Shown: positions 34,428 through 43,408 of the stretch, piece after piece
Layout: each line of letters starts with the position of its first letter
How positions within the stretch are numbered: position 1 is the stretch's first letter
Source of the DNA: Onthomorpha sp937906975
Lineage (GTDB): Bacteria; Bacteroidota; Bacteroidia; Bacteroidales; P3
Direction of reading: 5' to 3'
Assembly: GCA_045614605.1 (NCBI GenBank)
Contig: JAZLDH010000012.1
Location: 62,001-126,000 of the forward strand
DNA: 64,000 nucleotides
The notes under the pieces: generated by a model
Database searches by the model: none
What the model was told of the DNA's origin: nothing
Seen by the model: only the letters and a program-made list of their open reading frames with translations
Made by a program: the position numbers and the translations under genes

Positions 34428-35561
34428 TTATCTTCCTTTATACATCTCTTCGTAATACTTTTCGTATTCTCCAGAAGTGATATTATCCATCCATTGTTGA
34501 TTGTCTAAGTACCAACGAACGGTCTTTTCTATTCCTTCTTCAAATTGCAGACTTGGTTCCCAGCCAAGCTCTTTTTGCAATTTTGTCGAGTCTATCGCAT
34601 AACGCATATCGTGTCCTGCTCTGTCGGTTACATATGTGATAAGGTCTAAGGAATATCCTTCCGGATTTCCTAAAATCCTATCAACCGTTTTTATCATAAC
34701 CTTAATCAAATCGATATTCTTCCATTCGTTGAAGCCACCGATATTGTAAGTTTCTGCAATCTTGCCGTTGTGAAAGATTATATCAATTGCTCTTGCATGA
34801 TCTTCCACATAAAGCCAATCGCGTACGTTTTCTCCTTTTCCATACACAGGAAGATGCTTGTGATGACGAATATTATTGATAAAAAGTGGTATTAGCTTTT
34901 CAGGGAATTGATAAGGTCCATAGTTATTTGAGCAGTTTGTTACAATAGTCGGCATTCCGTATGTGTCGTGATATGCTCTTACAAAATGATCACTACTTGC
35001 CTTTGCTGCTGAGTATGGTGAATGTGGATTATATTTTGTTGTTTCATAAAAAAACTCATCGCCGTATGCTTTGTGTCCTTCCGATGAAGCAACCGTTTTA
35101 AATGGTGGTTCAATTCCTTCAGGGTGATTCATCTCCAAGGCTCCATAAACCTCATCTGTTGATACATGATAAAAACGCTTTCCTTCGTATTTTTCAGGTA
35201 ATGATTCCCAATATAGTTTTGCTGCTTGAAGCAAAGACAATGTTCCCATTACGTTTGTTTTTGCAAAAGTAAATGGGTCTTTTATGCTTCTATCCACATG
35301 ACTTTCTGCTGCAAGGTGAATTATCGCATCAACCTTTTCGTCTTGCATAAGTTGATAAAACGCTTCAAAATCGCATATATCCATCTTTACAAATTTGTAA
35401 TTTGGTTTATCTTCCACATCTTTAAGATTTGCCAAATTACCTGCGTATGTAAGTTTATCAAGATTTATGATATTATATTCTGGATATTTATTTACAAATA
35501 ACCTTACCACATGCGAGCCAATAAACCCCGCTCCTCCTGTTATTACTATATTGCGTTTCAT
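34428..35561 (-). CDS. rfbB: dTDP-glucose 4,6-dehydratase
   Basis: Extended SDR of 377 aa converting dTDP-glucose to dTDP-4-keto-6-deoxyglucose. GGAGFIGSHVVRLFV is at residues 8-22, and HLAAESHVDRSIKDPFTF, STDEVYGAL with the catalytic Thr-Asp-Glu, and YSAAKASSDHFVRA with Tyr and Lys are intact. TNCSNNYGPYQFPEKLIPL is diagnostic of RmlB. It lies 3 bases after rfbA. Confidence 0.96.
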   Translation of the reverse strand: MKRNIVITGGAGFIGSHVVRLFVNKYPEYNIINLDKLTYAGNLANLKDVEDKPNYKFVKMDICDFEAFYQLMQDEKVDAIIHLAAESHVDRSIKDPFTFAKTNVMGTLSLLQAAKLYWESLPEKYEGKRFYHVSTDEVYGALEMNHPEGIEPPFKTVASSEGHKAYGDEFFYETTKYNPHSPYSAAKASSDHFVRAYHDTYGMPTIVTNCSNNYGPYQFPEKLIPLFINNIRHHKHLPVYGKGENVRDWLYVEDHARAIDIIFHNGKIAETYNIGGFNEWKNIDLIKVMIKTVDRILGNPEGYSLDLITYVTDRAGHDMRYAIDSTKLQKELGWEPSLQFEEGIEKTVRWYLDNQQWMDNITSGEYEKYYEEMYKGR

Positions 35562-35564
35562 TTC

Positions 35565-36452
35565 TTATTTTCTTTTTAATTCATCAATGACTTGCAAAAG
35601 GTATTGACCATACTGATTTTTAATCATCGGTTGAGCCAACTCTCTCATTTTTTCTTCACTTATCCAACCTCTACGATATGCTATTGCTTCAAGACATGCT
35701 ATCTTTAAGCCTTGTCTTTTTTCTATTACTTCCACAAAAGTTGAAGCTTCTGAAAGAGAATCATGTGTTCCTGTATCAAGCCACGCAAACCCACGTCCAA
35801 GTGTTTGTACTTTAAGCTGTTTATCTTCCAAAAATCTTTGGTTTACAGTTGTTATTTCAAGTTCTCCTCTTGCCGATGGCTTAATATTTTTTGCTACTTC
35901 TACAACTTTATTAGGATAGAAATACAATCCAGGAACTGCATAATTAGATTTTGGATTTGTTGGTTTTTCTTCCAATGACAAACAATTACCTTCCGAATCA
36001 AATTCTGCTACTCCATATCTTTCTGGATCTGAAACCCAATATCCAAATATGGTTGCTTTATTATCCTCTTCTGCTGCTTTTACGGCATCTTTTAACATTT
36101 GAGTAAAGAAACTTCCATAAAAAATATTGTCGCCAAGAACTAAACAAGCAGAATCATTTCCTATAAATTCTTCTCCTATGATAAAGGCTTGAGCTAATCC
36201 ATCTGGTGAAGGTTGTTCTGCGTATGAGAAATTCACTCCATAATCCGAACCATCTCCAAGCAATCTTTTAAATCCTGGCAAATCGTGTGGAGTTGAAATT
36301 ATTAAAATATCTCTTATACCTGCCAACATCAAAACTGATATTGGATAATATACCATTGGTTTATCATAAATTGGCAACAATTGTTTGCTAACACCCTTTG
36401 TGATAGGATACAATCTTGTTCCGCTACCGCCTGCTAATACTATACCTTTCAT
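35565..36452 (-). CDS. rfbA: Glucose-1-phosphate thymidylyltransferase
   Basis: Makes dTDP-glucose from dTTP and glucose-1-phosphate; 295 aa, the standard length. LAGGSGTRLYPITKGVSKQLLP is at residues 6-27. LGDNIFYG near residue 108 and EEKPTNPKSNYAVPGLYFY near residue 162 give the active-site aspartate and Glu-Lys positions. GRGFAWLDTGTHDSL near residue 218 completes the family pattern. It is 13 bases after ugd. Confidence 0.97.
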   Translation of the reverse strand: MKGIVLAGGSGTRLYPITKGVSKQLLPIYDKPMVYYPISVLMLAGIRDILIISTPHDLPGFKRLLGDGSDYGVNFSYAEQPSPDGLAQAFIIGEEFIGNDSACLVLGDNIFYGSFFTQMLKDAVKAAEEDNKATIFGYWVSDPERYGVAEFDSEGNCLSLEEKPTNPKSNYAVPGLYFYPNKVVEVAKNIKPSARGELEITTVNQRFLEDKQLKVQTLGRGFAWLDTGTHDSLSEASTFVEVIEKRQGLKIACLEAIAYRRGWISEEKMRELAQPMIKNQYGQYLLQVIDELKRK

Positions 36453-36465
36453 ATTGCTTGATTAT

Positions 36466-37716
36466 TTAATCTCTTTTGAAAATATCTCTTGTGTAAACTT
36501 TATCTAAAACATCGTCAAGACAAGCATCGTAACGATTAGCTATTATTGCTTGACTTTGTTTCTTAAATTCTTCTATATCATTTACCACTCTGCTTCCAAA
36601 GAATGTGCTTCCGTTTTCAAGGGTTGGCTCATAGATTATTATAGTCGCACCTTTAGCTTTCACTCTTTTCATTACGCCTTGAATAGAACTTTGACGGAAG
36701 TTATCGGAATTTGATTTCATTGTAAGGCGATAAACTCCTATCACGCATTCTCTTTCTTCTTGTGGATTGTAATCTCCTCTATTGTAATAATCATAGTAAC
36801 CTGCCATCTTCAAAACTTGATCTGCAATAAAATCTTTTCGAGTGCGATTACTTTCTACTATTGCCGACATCATATTTTGAGGAACGTCAGCATAGTTCGC
36901 AAGTAGTTGTTTTGTATCTTTTGGCAAGCAATAACCGCCATAGCCAAATGATGGATTGTTATAATGATTTCCTATTCTAGGATCAAGACAAACGCCTTCT
37001 ATTATGTGTTGTGTGTTTAGGTTTTTAAGTTCTGCGTAAGTATCTAACTCATTAAAATAACTAACTCTTAATGCTAAATAAGTATTTGCAAAAAGCTTCA
37101 CAGCTTCTGCCTCAGTGCTTCCCATATAAAGCATAGGCACGTCTTTCTCTATTGCTCCTTGTCTTATAAGTTCTGCAAATTGTCTAGCCTTTGCTTCTAA
37201 TTCTTTATCATCTTGGTCATATCCGACTATGATTCTTGAAGGGTAAAGATTATCATAAAGAGCTTTGCTTTCTCTTAAAAATTCCGGTGCGAAGATTATT
37301 CGATTTGTGTCGAACTTTTTACGAACGCCTTCTGTATATCCAACAGGTATGGTACTCTTTATTACCATTATTGCTGTGGGATTTACTTTTAGGACTTTCT
37401 CTATCACGTCTTCAACCGCAGAAGTGTCGAAAAAGTTTTTGTGAATATCATAACTCGTTGGCGTTGCGATTACAACGAAGTCTGAATCTTTATATCCGTT
37501 CTCCCAATCCAAAGTTGCTTTTAGTTGAAGAGGCTTTGTAGCCAAGTATTCTTCGATATAATTATCTTGAATTGGAGATTGTTTTCTGTTTATCAAATCT
37601 ACTCTTTCCGCAACTATATCTACCGCAGTTACATCATTGTGTTGTGCCAATAGAGTTGCTATTGACAAACCTACATATCCTGTTCCTGCTACTGCGATTT
37701 TCATAATATTAAACAA
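36466..37716 (-). CDS. ugd: UDP-glucose 6-dehydrogenase
   Basis: Oxidises UDP-glucose to UDP-glucuronate. The better start is Met5 at 37704, giving MKIAVAGTGYVGLS with the NAD motif at the usual place. Residues near 255 form FGYGGYCLPKDTKQLL with the catalytic Cys, and NTYLALRVSYFNELDTYAE near residue 210 is the conserved helix. The C-terminal domain is present. At about 412 aa it belongs to the bacterial short class. It is the first gene of the polysaccharide locus; a TAnnTTTG element lies about 100 bases upstream at 37803-37810. Confidence 0.93.
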   Translation of the reverse strand: MFNIMKIAVAGTGYVGLSIATLLAQHNDVTAVDIVAERVDLINRKQSPIQDNYIEEYLATKPLQLKATLDWENGYKDSDFVVIATPTSYDIHKNFFDTSAVEDVIEKVLKVNPTAIMVIKSTIPVGYTEGVRKKFDTNRIIFAPEFLRESKALYDNLYPSRIIVGYDQDDKELEAKARQFAELIRQGAIEKDVPMLYMGSTEAEAVKLFANTYLALRVSYFNELDTYAELKNLNTQHIIEGVCLDPRIGNHYNNPSFGYGGYCLPKDTKQLLANYADVPQNMMSAIVESNRTRKDFIADQVLKMAGYYDYYNRGDYNPQEERECVIGVYRLTMKSNSDNFRQSSIQGVMKRVKAKGATIIIYEPTLENGSTFFGSRVVNDIEEFKKQSQAIIANRYDACLDDVLDKVYTRDIFKRD

Positions 37717-37802
37717 CAGAAATAAAAAATTATGATTTTATAGAAAGAATATACTCTTAGCTCCTCAATTTTCTTATAAATCCCTGAAAATCAAGTTTAA
37801 AT

Positions 37803-37810
37803 CAAAGGTA
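37803..37810 (-). promoter_or_regulatory. Possible -7 box (TACCTTTG) before ugd
   Basis: The minus strand carries TACCTTTG, which fits the Bacteroidota -7 consensus TAnnTTTG. No TTTG is found at the usual 19-21 bases upstream, so this is a weak candidate for the promoter of the locus. Confidence 0.35.
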
Positions 37811-37863
37811 TTCCGTTTTATATTCTTAGTTTGATAAGCCATTATCATTTGCAAATATAAAAC

Positions 37864-37914
37864 ATTTCTTAGGATTACAAAAATTTTCCTAAGAAATATT
37901 TTCATAATCCTAAG
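37864..37914 (-). terminator. CTTAG-type hairpin with alternative pairing
   Basis: Arms 37864-37874 and 37887-37897 pair perfectly over 11 bases. The segment 37868-37877 can instead pair with 37905-37914 over 10 bases. It follows the NAGPA-like gene on the minus strand and precedes the polysaccharide locus. The two exclusive folds could be a terminator/antiterminator, but poor T runs make it uncertain. Confidence 0.6.
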
Positions 37915-37932
37915 ATTTAATATTTTTTTTCT

Positions 37933-38649
37933 TTACATTTTTTTCTTTATCACTAACCAATTGGTTTGCAAATGGGAACTTTTCCAATTACGCCCTATTC
38001 TAATGAGATTATTTTCTTGATTTCTATACCAGCCTTCACTCCATGAACCCATATCTAAATAGATTGCTTGTTCATATCCTAACTCTATTAATGCTTTTAT
38101 AAACTCATCAATCGTTATTCTGTCAAGTGTTTCTATTATATGTGTTTGTTGATCTTTTTGTGCTAAGGCTCTGCGAAATGTTGCTCTGTTTTTGAAAATT
38201 TCGCATTGTTTTCCTTCTCCGTTTTCAATGAGATGCATTTGTTGAAAATAATCTCCTTTTTCTTGTACGGCTTTTTGGATTGATAGATTTTTATTTTGTT
38301 CTAAAGATTCTATTTTTACTTCATCTCCTATTATTAGACAATAGGCTGTTTCTGCATCTGTTGGATAGATTTTCTTCTTTCCATTTGACACACTTGTACC
38401 TACCACATGCTCTGGTCGTTTTGAAGTAAAGGCAGCTACAACACTCAACAATAAATCATTGTTATTTGTATCTGGCTTTATTCTTTGAAAATGATATTGT
38501 GCATTTTCTGGTGCATATCTTACGAAGGCACAATTCATTGTATCTATTTGATAATACAATGTATCTATATTTAATTTACCTTCTTGTGCTTTAGGGCTTG
38601 TAAATATAGATAACAAAACTATAATTAAAGGTATTATCTTTTTTAACAT
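37933..38649 (-). CDS. Secreted NAGPA-like (phosphodiester glycosidase-like) protein
   Basis: A 238-aa protein with a signal peptide (residues 1-21, KKIIPLIIVLLSIFTSPKAQ). The C-terminal part, TIDEFIKALIELGYEQAIYLDMGSWSEGWYR, resembles the E-x-A-x-x-L-x-x-L-G-x-x-x-A-x-x-L-D-x-G-x-S core of the phosphodiester glycosidase (NAGPA) domain, and YPTDAETAYCLIIGD in the middle matches its central strand. It would act in the periplasm or at the cell surface. It is 6 bases after DUF3467 and probably shares its transcript. The substrate is unknown and the similarity is partial. Confidence 0.6.
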   Translation of the reverse strand: MLKKIIPLIIVLLSIFTSPKAQEGKLNIDTLYYQIDTMNCAFVRYAPENAQYHFQRIKPDTNNNDLLLSVVAAFTSKRPEHVVGTSVSNGKKKIYPTDAETAYCLIIGDEVKIESLEQNKNLSIQKAVQEKGDYFQQMHLIENGEGKQCEIFKNRATFRRALAQKDQQTHIIETLDRITIDEFIKALIELGYEQAIYLDMGSWSEGWYRNQENNLIRIGRNWKSSHLQTNWLVIKKKM

Positions 38650-38655
38650 AAATAA

Positions 38656-38970
38656 CTAAGCCTTACCTATAGGACTGATTTGTTCGTATGGTATATTTTG
38701 AACTGGTTCTGAAATTTTACCGTTCACCATTTCGTATCTACTAATGTTTTCTTGTAGTGCAGCAAGCAATTTCTTTGCATGGATTGGTGCTAATATTACT
38801 CTGCTTTTCACTTGTGGCTTAGGTACTCCTGGCATTAGTTGTATAAAATCTAAAACAAACTCTGTTTGCGAGTGTTGTACTAATTGCAAATTACTATACA
38901 CACCCGCAGCCATATCAGGTGTTAATTCTATATCTATTTGTCCTTGTTTTTTATTATTTTCTGCTGACAT
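38656..38970 (-). CDS. DUF3467 domain protein
   Basis: A 104-aa protein of the DUF3467 family, commonly the gene just after rpoC in Bacteroidota. IDIELTPDMAAGVYSNLQLVQHSQTEFVLDF in the first half and SRVILAPIHAKKLLAALQENI in the second are its signatures. Function is unknown. A weak hairpin at 38992-39030 separates it from rpoC. Confidence 0.88.
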   Translation of the reverse strand: MSAENNKKQGQIDIELTPDMAAGVYSNLQLVQHSQTEFVLDFIQLMPGVPKPQVKSRVILAPIHAKKLLAALQENISRYEMVNGKISEPVQNIPYEQISPIGKA

Positions 38971-38991
38971 ATTACCTTATATTACAAAAAA

Positions 38992-39030
38992 AAGGACGCT
39001 ACGAAAAAGACTTTTTTACGCAACGTCCTT
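38992..39030 (-). terminator. Hairpin after rpoC
   Basis: AAGGACG at 38992-38998 pairs with CGTCCTT at 39024-39030. On the minus strand the stem is followed by a run of seven or more T. The stem is short (7 bp) with partial pairing inside, so read-through into DUF3467 is possible. Confidence 0.6.
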
Positions 39031-39050
39031 AGTTTAAAATTTTATTTTAT

Positions 39051-42000
39051 TTATTGTTTTGATTTATTTGCAGGTTTTCTTCCTCTCTTTACAGGTTGAA
39101 TTGTTGCTTCTTTTTGTTTTTCAATTTGAGTCTTGTTTGCTACAATTCCATCTTTGTATTCTAACAAACCTGTTCCTGCTGGAATTAAATGCCCTACTAA
39201 AACATTTTCCTTCATACCCAACAAATAGTCTGTTTTTGCATTGATTGCTGCTTCTGTAAGAACTTTTGTTGTTTCTTGGAACGATGCTGCTGACAAATAA
39301 CTCTTAGTTTGTAAAGAAGCTCTTGTAATACCTTGCAAAACTTGGCGTGCTGTTGCTGGCTTTGCGTCTCTTGCTTGGATTTGAACTTTATCTTTTCTCT
39401 TCAAGCTTGAGTTTTCATCTCTCAACTCTCTTGCCGTGATTGGCTGTCCGTTTTCGTATTTATCGCTATCGCCTTTATCTTCAACAACCTTCATACCGAA
39501 CATCTTGTCGTTTTCTTCTTGGAAGTCAAGTTTATTAACCATTTCTCCCTCTAAGAAGTTTGTATCGCCTGGATCCTCGATTTCCACTTTTCTCATCATC
39601 TGTCTTACGATAACTTCAAAGTGTTTATCATTAATCTTAACACCTTGTAAACGATATACTTCTTGTACTTCATTTACTATGTACTCTTGAACCTTCATTG
39701 GGCCTTTGATTGCAAGAATATCTGCTGGTGTAATAGCTCCTTCACTTAATGGAGTTCCTGCTTTTACATAGTCATTTTCTTGTGCTAAGATTTGTTTTGT
39801 TGTAGGTATTAGATAAGCGCGAGTTTCGCCTGTCTTGCTTGTTATAATTACCTCTCTGTTTCCTCTTTTCAATTTCTTGTTCAAAGTAACTACACCATCT
39901 ATTTCTGCAACTACAGCTGGATCAGAAGGGTTTCTTGCTTCAAACAATTCTGTTACTCTTGGCAAACCTCCAGTGATGTCGCCTGCTTTACCAAATGAAC
40001 GAGGAATTTTAACAAGAGATGTTCCTTGTTTTATCTTTGTTCCATCTTCTACAATTAAGTGCGCTCCAACAGGAATATCGTATGTTTTTAATATTTCTCC
40101 ATTTGTAGCAACTATGCTGATAGATGGATTTTTAGATTTTTGTCTTGCTTCTATTATTACTTTATCTTGAAGCCCTGTTTGATCGTCCGATTCTACTCTA
40201 TAAGTTATACCTTCTATTATATTTTCAAATTGAACTTTTCCAGATACTTCTGAAAGTATTACTGCATTATATGGATCCCATTCAGCTATTAAATCATTCT
40301 TTTTCACCTCTACATTATTATCAAAGAACAATTTAGCTCCGTATGGAATATTTCCAGAAGACAATACAACGTGAGTCTTAGGATCTACTATTCTCATTTC
40401 AGCAGAACGTCCTATAACAACATTGAATTTATTACCATCTTCTTCGTAAGGTACTGCTCTCAATTCATCAATTTGTAGTAAACCTTCATATTTTGCAGTA
40501 AGTTTAGAACTTGTTCCTATATTTCCACCAGCTACCCCTCCGACGTGGAATGTACGAAGTGTAAGCTGAGTTCCTGGTTCTCCAATTGACTGAGCTGCTA
40601 TAACTCCAACGGCTTCTCCTTTTTGAACAAGTTTAGCTGTTGCCAAGTTACGTCCATAACATTTTGCACAAACTCCTCTCTTACTTTCACAAGTAAGTAC
40701 TGAACGAATTTCTACTTCTTCTATTGGAGATTCTTCTATTTTCTTACATATTTCTTCTGTAAGTTCTTCTCCTGCTTTTGCAATGATTTCGCCAGTTTGA
40801 GGGTGAATTACATCATGAACACTTACTCTACCAAGTATTCTATCATATAGTGATTGAACAACATCTTCGTTTTTCTTTAACGCAGTTGTAGGGATACCTC
40901 TTAATGTTCCACAATCCTCTTCTGTAATAATAACATCGTGAGCAACATCGACCAATCTTCTTGTCAAATATCCAGCATCGGCTGTCTTCAACGCAGTATC
41001 GGCCAAACCTTTTCTCGCACCGTGAGTAGAGATAAAGTACTCTAACACTGTCAAACCTTCTTTAAAGTTAGAGATAATAGGGTTTTCGATAATTTCTGCT
41101 CCTGTAGAACCTGATTTTTGAGGTTTTGCCATCAAACCTCTCATACCTGTAAGCTGACGAATTTGCTCTTTACTACCACGGGCTCCTGAATCCAACATCA
41201 TATACACAGGATTAAATCCTTGTCTATCCTCTGAGATATGCTTCATAACTACGTCTGTTAATCTTCTATTTGTGTCTGTCCAAATATCAATTACTTGGTT
41301 GTAACGTTCGTTATTAGTGATAAGACCCATTTGATAGTTCATCATAACTTCATCAACTGATGCGTTTGCTTCGCTTATCATTTCTATCTTTTCTTCTGGT
41401 ACTAAAACGTCTCCTAAGTTGAAAGATAAACCTCCTGTAAACGCCATCTTGTATCCTAAGTCTTTGATATCATCTAAGAATTGTGCAGTTTTTGCTGTTC
41501 CGCACACTTTTAAAACATCTCCAATGATATCTCTCAACATGCTTTTCTTCAAAACAACATTGATAAAGCCGTATTCTTCTGGTACAACTTTGTTGAAAAG
41601 AACTCTACCTACTGTTGTTTCTATTATTTCTGTTGTTTTTTCTCCGTCTTTTTCTACTACTCTTCTTAATTTGATGTTAGCGTGAAGATCTACAGCCTTT
41701 TCGTTATATGCTATTTGAACTTCTTCTGAAGAATAGAATGTTTTACCTTCACCTTTTACTGTAATTGTATCATCAGAAACTCTTCCTTTTGTCATATAAT
41801 ACAATCCAAGCACCATATCTTGTGAAGGCACTGTGATAGGTGAACCATTTGCAGGGTTCAATATGTTGTGTGATGCCAACATCAACATTTGAGCCTCCAA
41901 TATCGCTGCATTTCCAAGTGGAACGTGAACCGCCATTTGGTCACCATCAAAGTCCGCGTTGAACGCAGCACAAACAAGAGGGTGTAATCTAATAGCTTTA

Positions 42001-43373
42001 CCTTCTACTAAACGAGGTTGGAAAGCTTGAATACCCAAACGGTGAAGAGTTGGTGCACGGTTTAATAATACAGGGTGTCCTTTTAATATATTTTCTAAGA
42101 TTTCTAATACAACAGGCTCTCTTCTATCAACTATTCTTTTTGCAGACTTAACCGTTTTTACCAAACCTCTTTCTAACATCTTTCTGATGATAAATGGTTT
42201 AAATAGTTCTGCTGCCATATCTTTTGGCAATCCACATTCGTGCATTTTTAAATCTGGACCTACCACAATCACAGAACGGCCTGAATAGTCAACACGTTTT
42301 CCTAATAAGTTTTGACGGAAACGTCCTTGTTTTCCTTTTAAGAAATCTGATAATGATTTTAATGCTCTGTTTGAATCAGATTTTACAGAACTTACTTTTC
42401 TTGAATTATCAAATAAAGAGTCTACAGCTTCTTGTAACATACGTTTTTCATTACGCATAATTACATCTGGAGCTTTTATTTCTATAAGTCTCTTTAATCT
42501 ATTATTTCTTATGATAACTCTTCTATATAAGTCATTTAAATCTGATGTAGCGAAACGTCCACCATCCAATGGAACAAGAGGTCTTAAATCAGGAGGAATA
42601 ACAGGTACAACTTGAACTATCATCCATTCTGGTCTATTTTCTATTCTCTTTTGAGATTCTCTAAACGCTTCAACAACGTTCAATCTCTTAAGGGCCTCAT
42701 GTTTTCTTTGTTGCGAAGTTTCTCTATTTGCTTTGTGTCTTAATTCGTAAGATAATTTATCCAAATCTAACTCTTTAAGAAGAATGTACAAAGCTTCAGC
42801 CCCCATTTTAGCAACAAATTTGTTAGGGTCATCATCTGGTAAATACCTATTTTCCATAGGTAATTTCTCAACAATATCAAAATATTCTTCTTCTGTTAAG
42901 AAGTCTAATTTTTGTATTTCAAATTGTTGTGCTATACCAGGATTGATTACTATATACTTTTCATAGTATATAATTTGATCTAATTTTTTACTTTGAATTC
43001 CTAATAAAGAGCCTATTTTATTTGGTAAAGAACGGAAAAACCAAATGTGAGCAACTGGGACAACTAATTTTATGTGTCCCATTCTTTCTCTTCTCACTTT
43101 CTTTTCTGTTACCTCTACACTACATCTATCACAAACAATTCCTTTGTAACGAATTCTCTTATATTTTCCACAATGACATTCCCAATCCTTTACAGGTCCA
43201 AATATCTTTTCACAAAACAAACCATCTCTTTCAGGTTTGTATGTTCTATAGTTTATTGTTTCTGGTTTCAAAACCTCACCTCTCGATCTCTCTTCAATAG
43301 ATTGAGGAGAGGCAAGACTTATTGTCATTGAATTGAATGCGCTATTTATTTGATTTTCTTTTTTGATTGCCAT
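39051..43373 (-). CDS. rpoC: RNA polymerase beta' subunit
   Basis: Catalytic subunit of RNA polymerase, 1440 aa. The N-terminal zinc site WECHCGKYKRIRYKGIVCDRC is near residues 58-78. The Mg-binding NADFDGDQM is near residue 470. The second zinc cluster CESKRGVCAKCYGRN is near residue 890, and GEPGTQLTLRTFHVGG near residue 920 is the trigger-loop region. A Lys-rich tail (KRGRKPANKSK) closes the protein. It lies 35 bases after rpoB, as in most bacteria. Confidence 0.99.
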   Translation of the reverse strand: MAIKKENQINSAFNSMTISLASPQSIEERSRGEVLKPETINYRTYKPERDGLFCEKIFGPVKDWECHCGKYKRIRYKGIVCDRCSVEVTEKKVRRERMGHIKLVVPVAHIWFFRSLPNKIGSLLGIQSKKLDQIIYYEKYIVINPGIAQQFEIQKLDFLTEEEYFDIVEKLPMENRYLPDDDPNKFVAKMGAEALYILLKELDLDKLSYELRHKANRETSQQRKHEALKRLNVVEAFRESQKRIENRPEWMIVQVVPVIPPDLRPLVPLDGGRFATSDLNDLYRRVIIRNNRLKRLIEIKAPDVIMRNEKRMLQEAVDSLFDNSRKVSSVKSDSNRALKSLSDFLKGKQGRFRQNLLGKRVDYSGRSVIVVGPDLKMHECGLPKDMAAELFKPFIIRKMLERGLVKTVKSAKRIVDRREPVVLEILENILKGHPVLLNRAPTLHRLGIQAFQPRLVEGKAIRLHPLVCAAFNADFDGDQMAVHVPLGNAAILEAQMLMLASHNILNPANGSPITVPSQDMVLGLYYMTKGRVSDDTITVKGEGKTFYSSEEVQIAYNEKAVDLHANIKLRRVVEKDGEKTTEIIETTVGRVLFNKVVPEEYGFINVVLKKSMLRDIIGDVLKVCGTAKTAQFLDDIKDLGYKMAFTGGLSFNLGDVLVPEEKIEMISEANASVDEVMMNYQMGLITNNERYNQVIDIWTDTNRRLTDVVMKHISEDRQGFNPVYMMLDSGARGSKEQIRQLTGMRGLMAKPQKSGSTGAEIIENPIISNFKEGLTVLEYFISTHGARKGLADTALKTADAGYLTRRLVDVAHDVIITEEDCGTLRGIPTTALKKNEDVVQSLYDRILGRVSVHDVIHPQTGEIIAKAGEELTEEICKKIEESPIEEVEIRSVLTCESKRGVCAKCYGRNLATAKLVQKGEAVGVIAAQSIGEPGTQLTLRTFHVGGVAGGNIGTSSKLTAKYEGLLQIDELRAVPYEEDGNKFNVVIGRSAEMRIVDPKTHVVLSSGNIPYGAKLFFDNNVEVKKNDLIAEWDPYNAVILSEVSGKVQFENIIEGITYRVESDDQTGLQDKVIIEARQKSKNPSISIVATNGEILKTYDIPVGAHLIVEDGTKIKQGTSLVKIPRSFGKAGDITGGLPRVTELFEARNPSDPAVVAEIDGVVTLNKKLKRGNREVIITSKTGETRAYLIPTTKQILAQENDYVKAGTPLSEGAITPADILAIKGPMKVQEYIVNEVQEVYRLQGVKINDKHFEVIVRQMMRKVEIEDPGDTNFLEGEMVNKLDFQEENDKMFGMKVVEDKGDSDKYENGQPITARELRDENSSLKRKDKVQIQARDAKPATARQVLQGITRASLQTKSYLSAASFQETTKVLTEAAINAKTDYLLGMKENVLVGHLIPAGTGLLEYKDGIVANKTQIEKQKEATIQPVKRGRKPANKSKQ

Positions 43374-43408
43374 ATTCTTTAATGTTAAAATGTTGGATAA
43401 TCGCGAGG

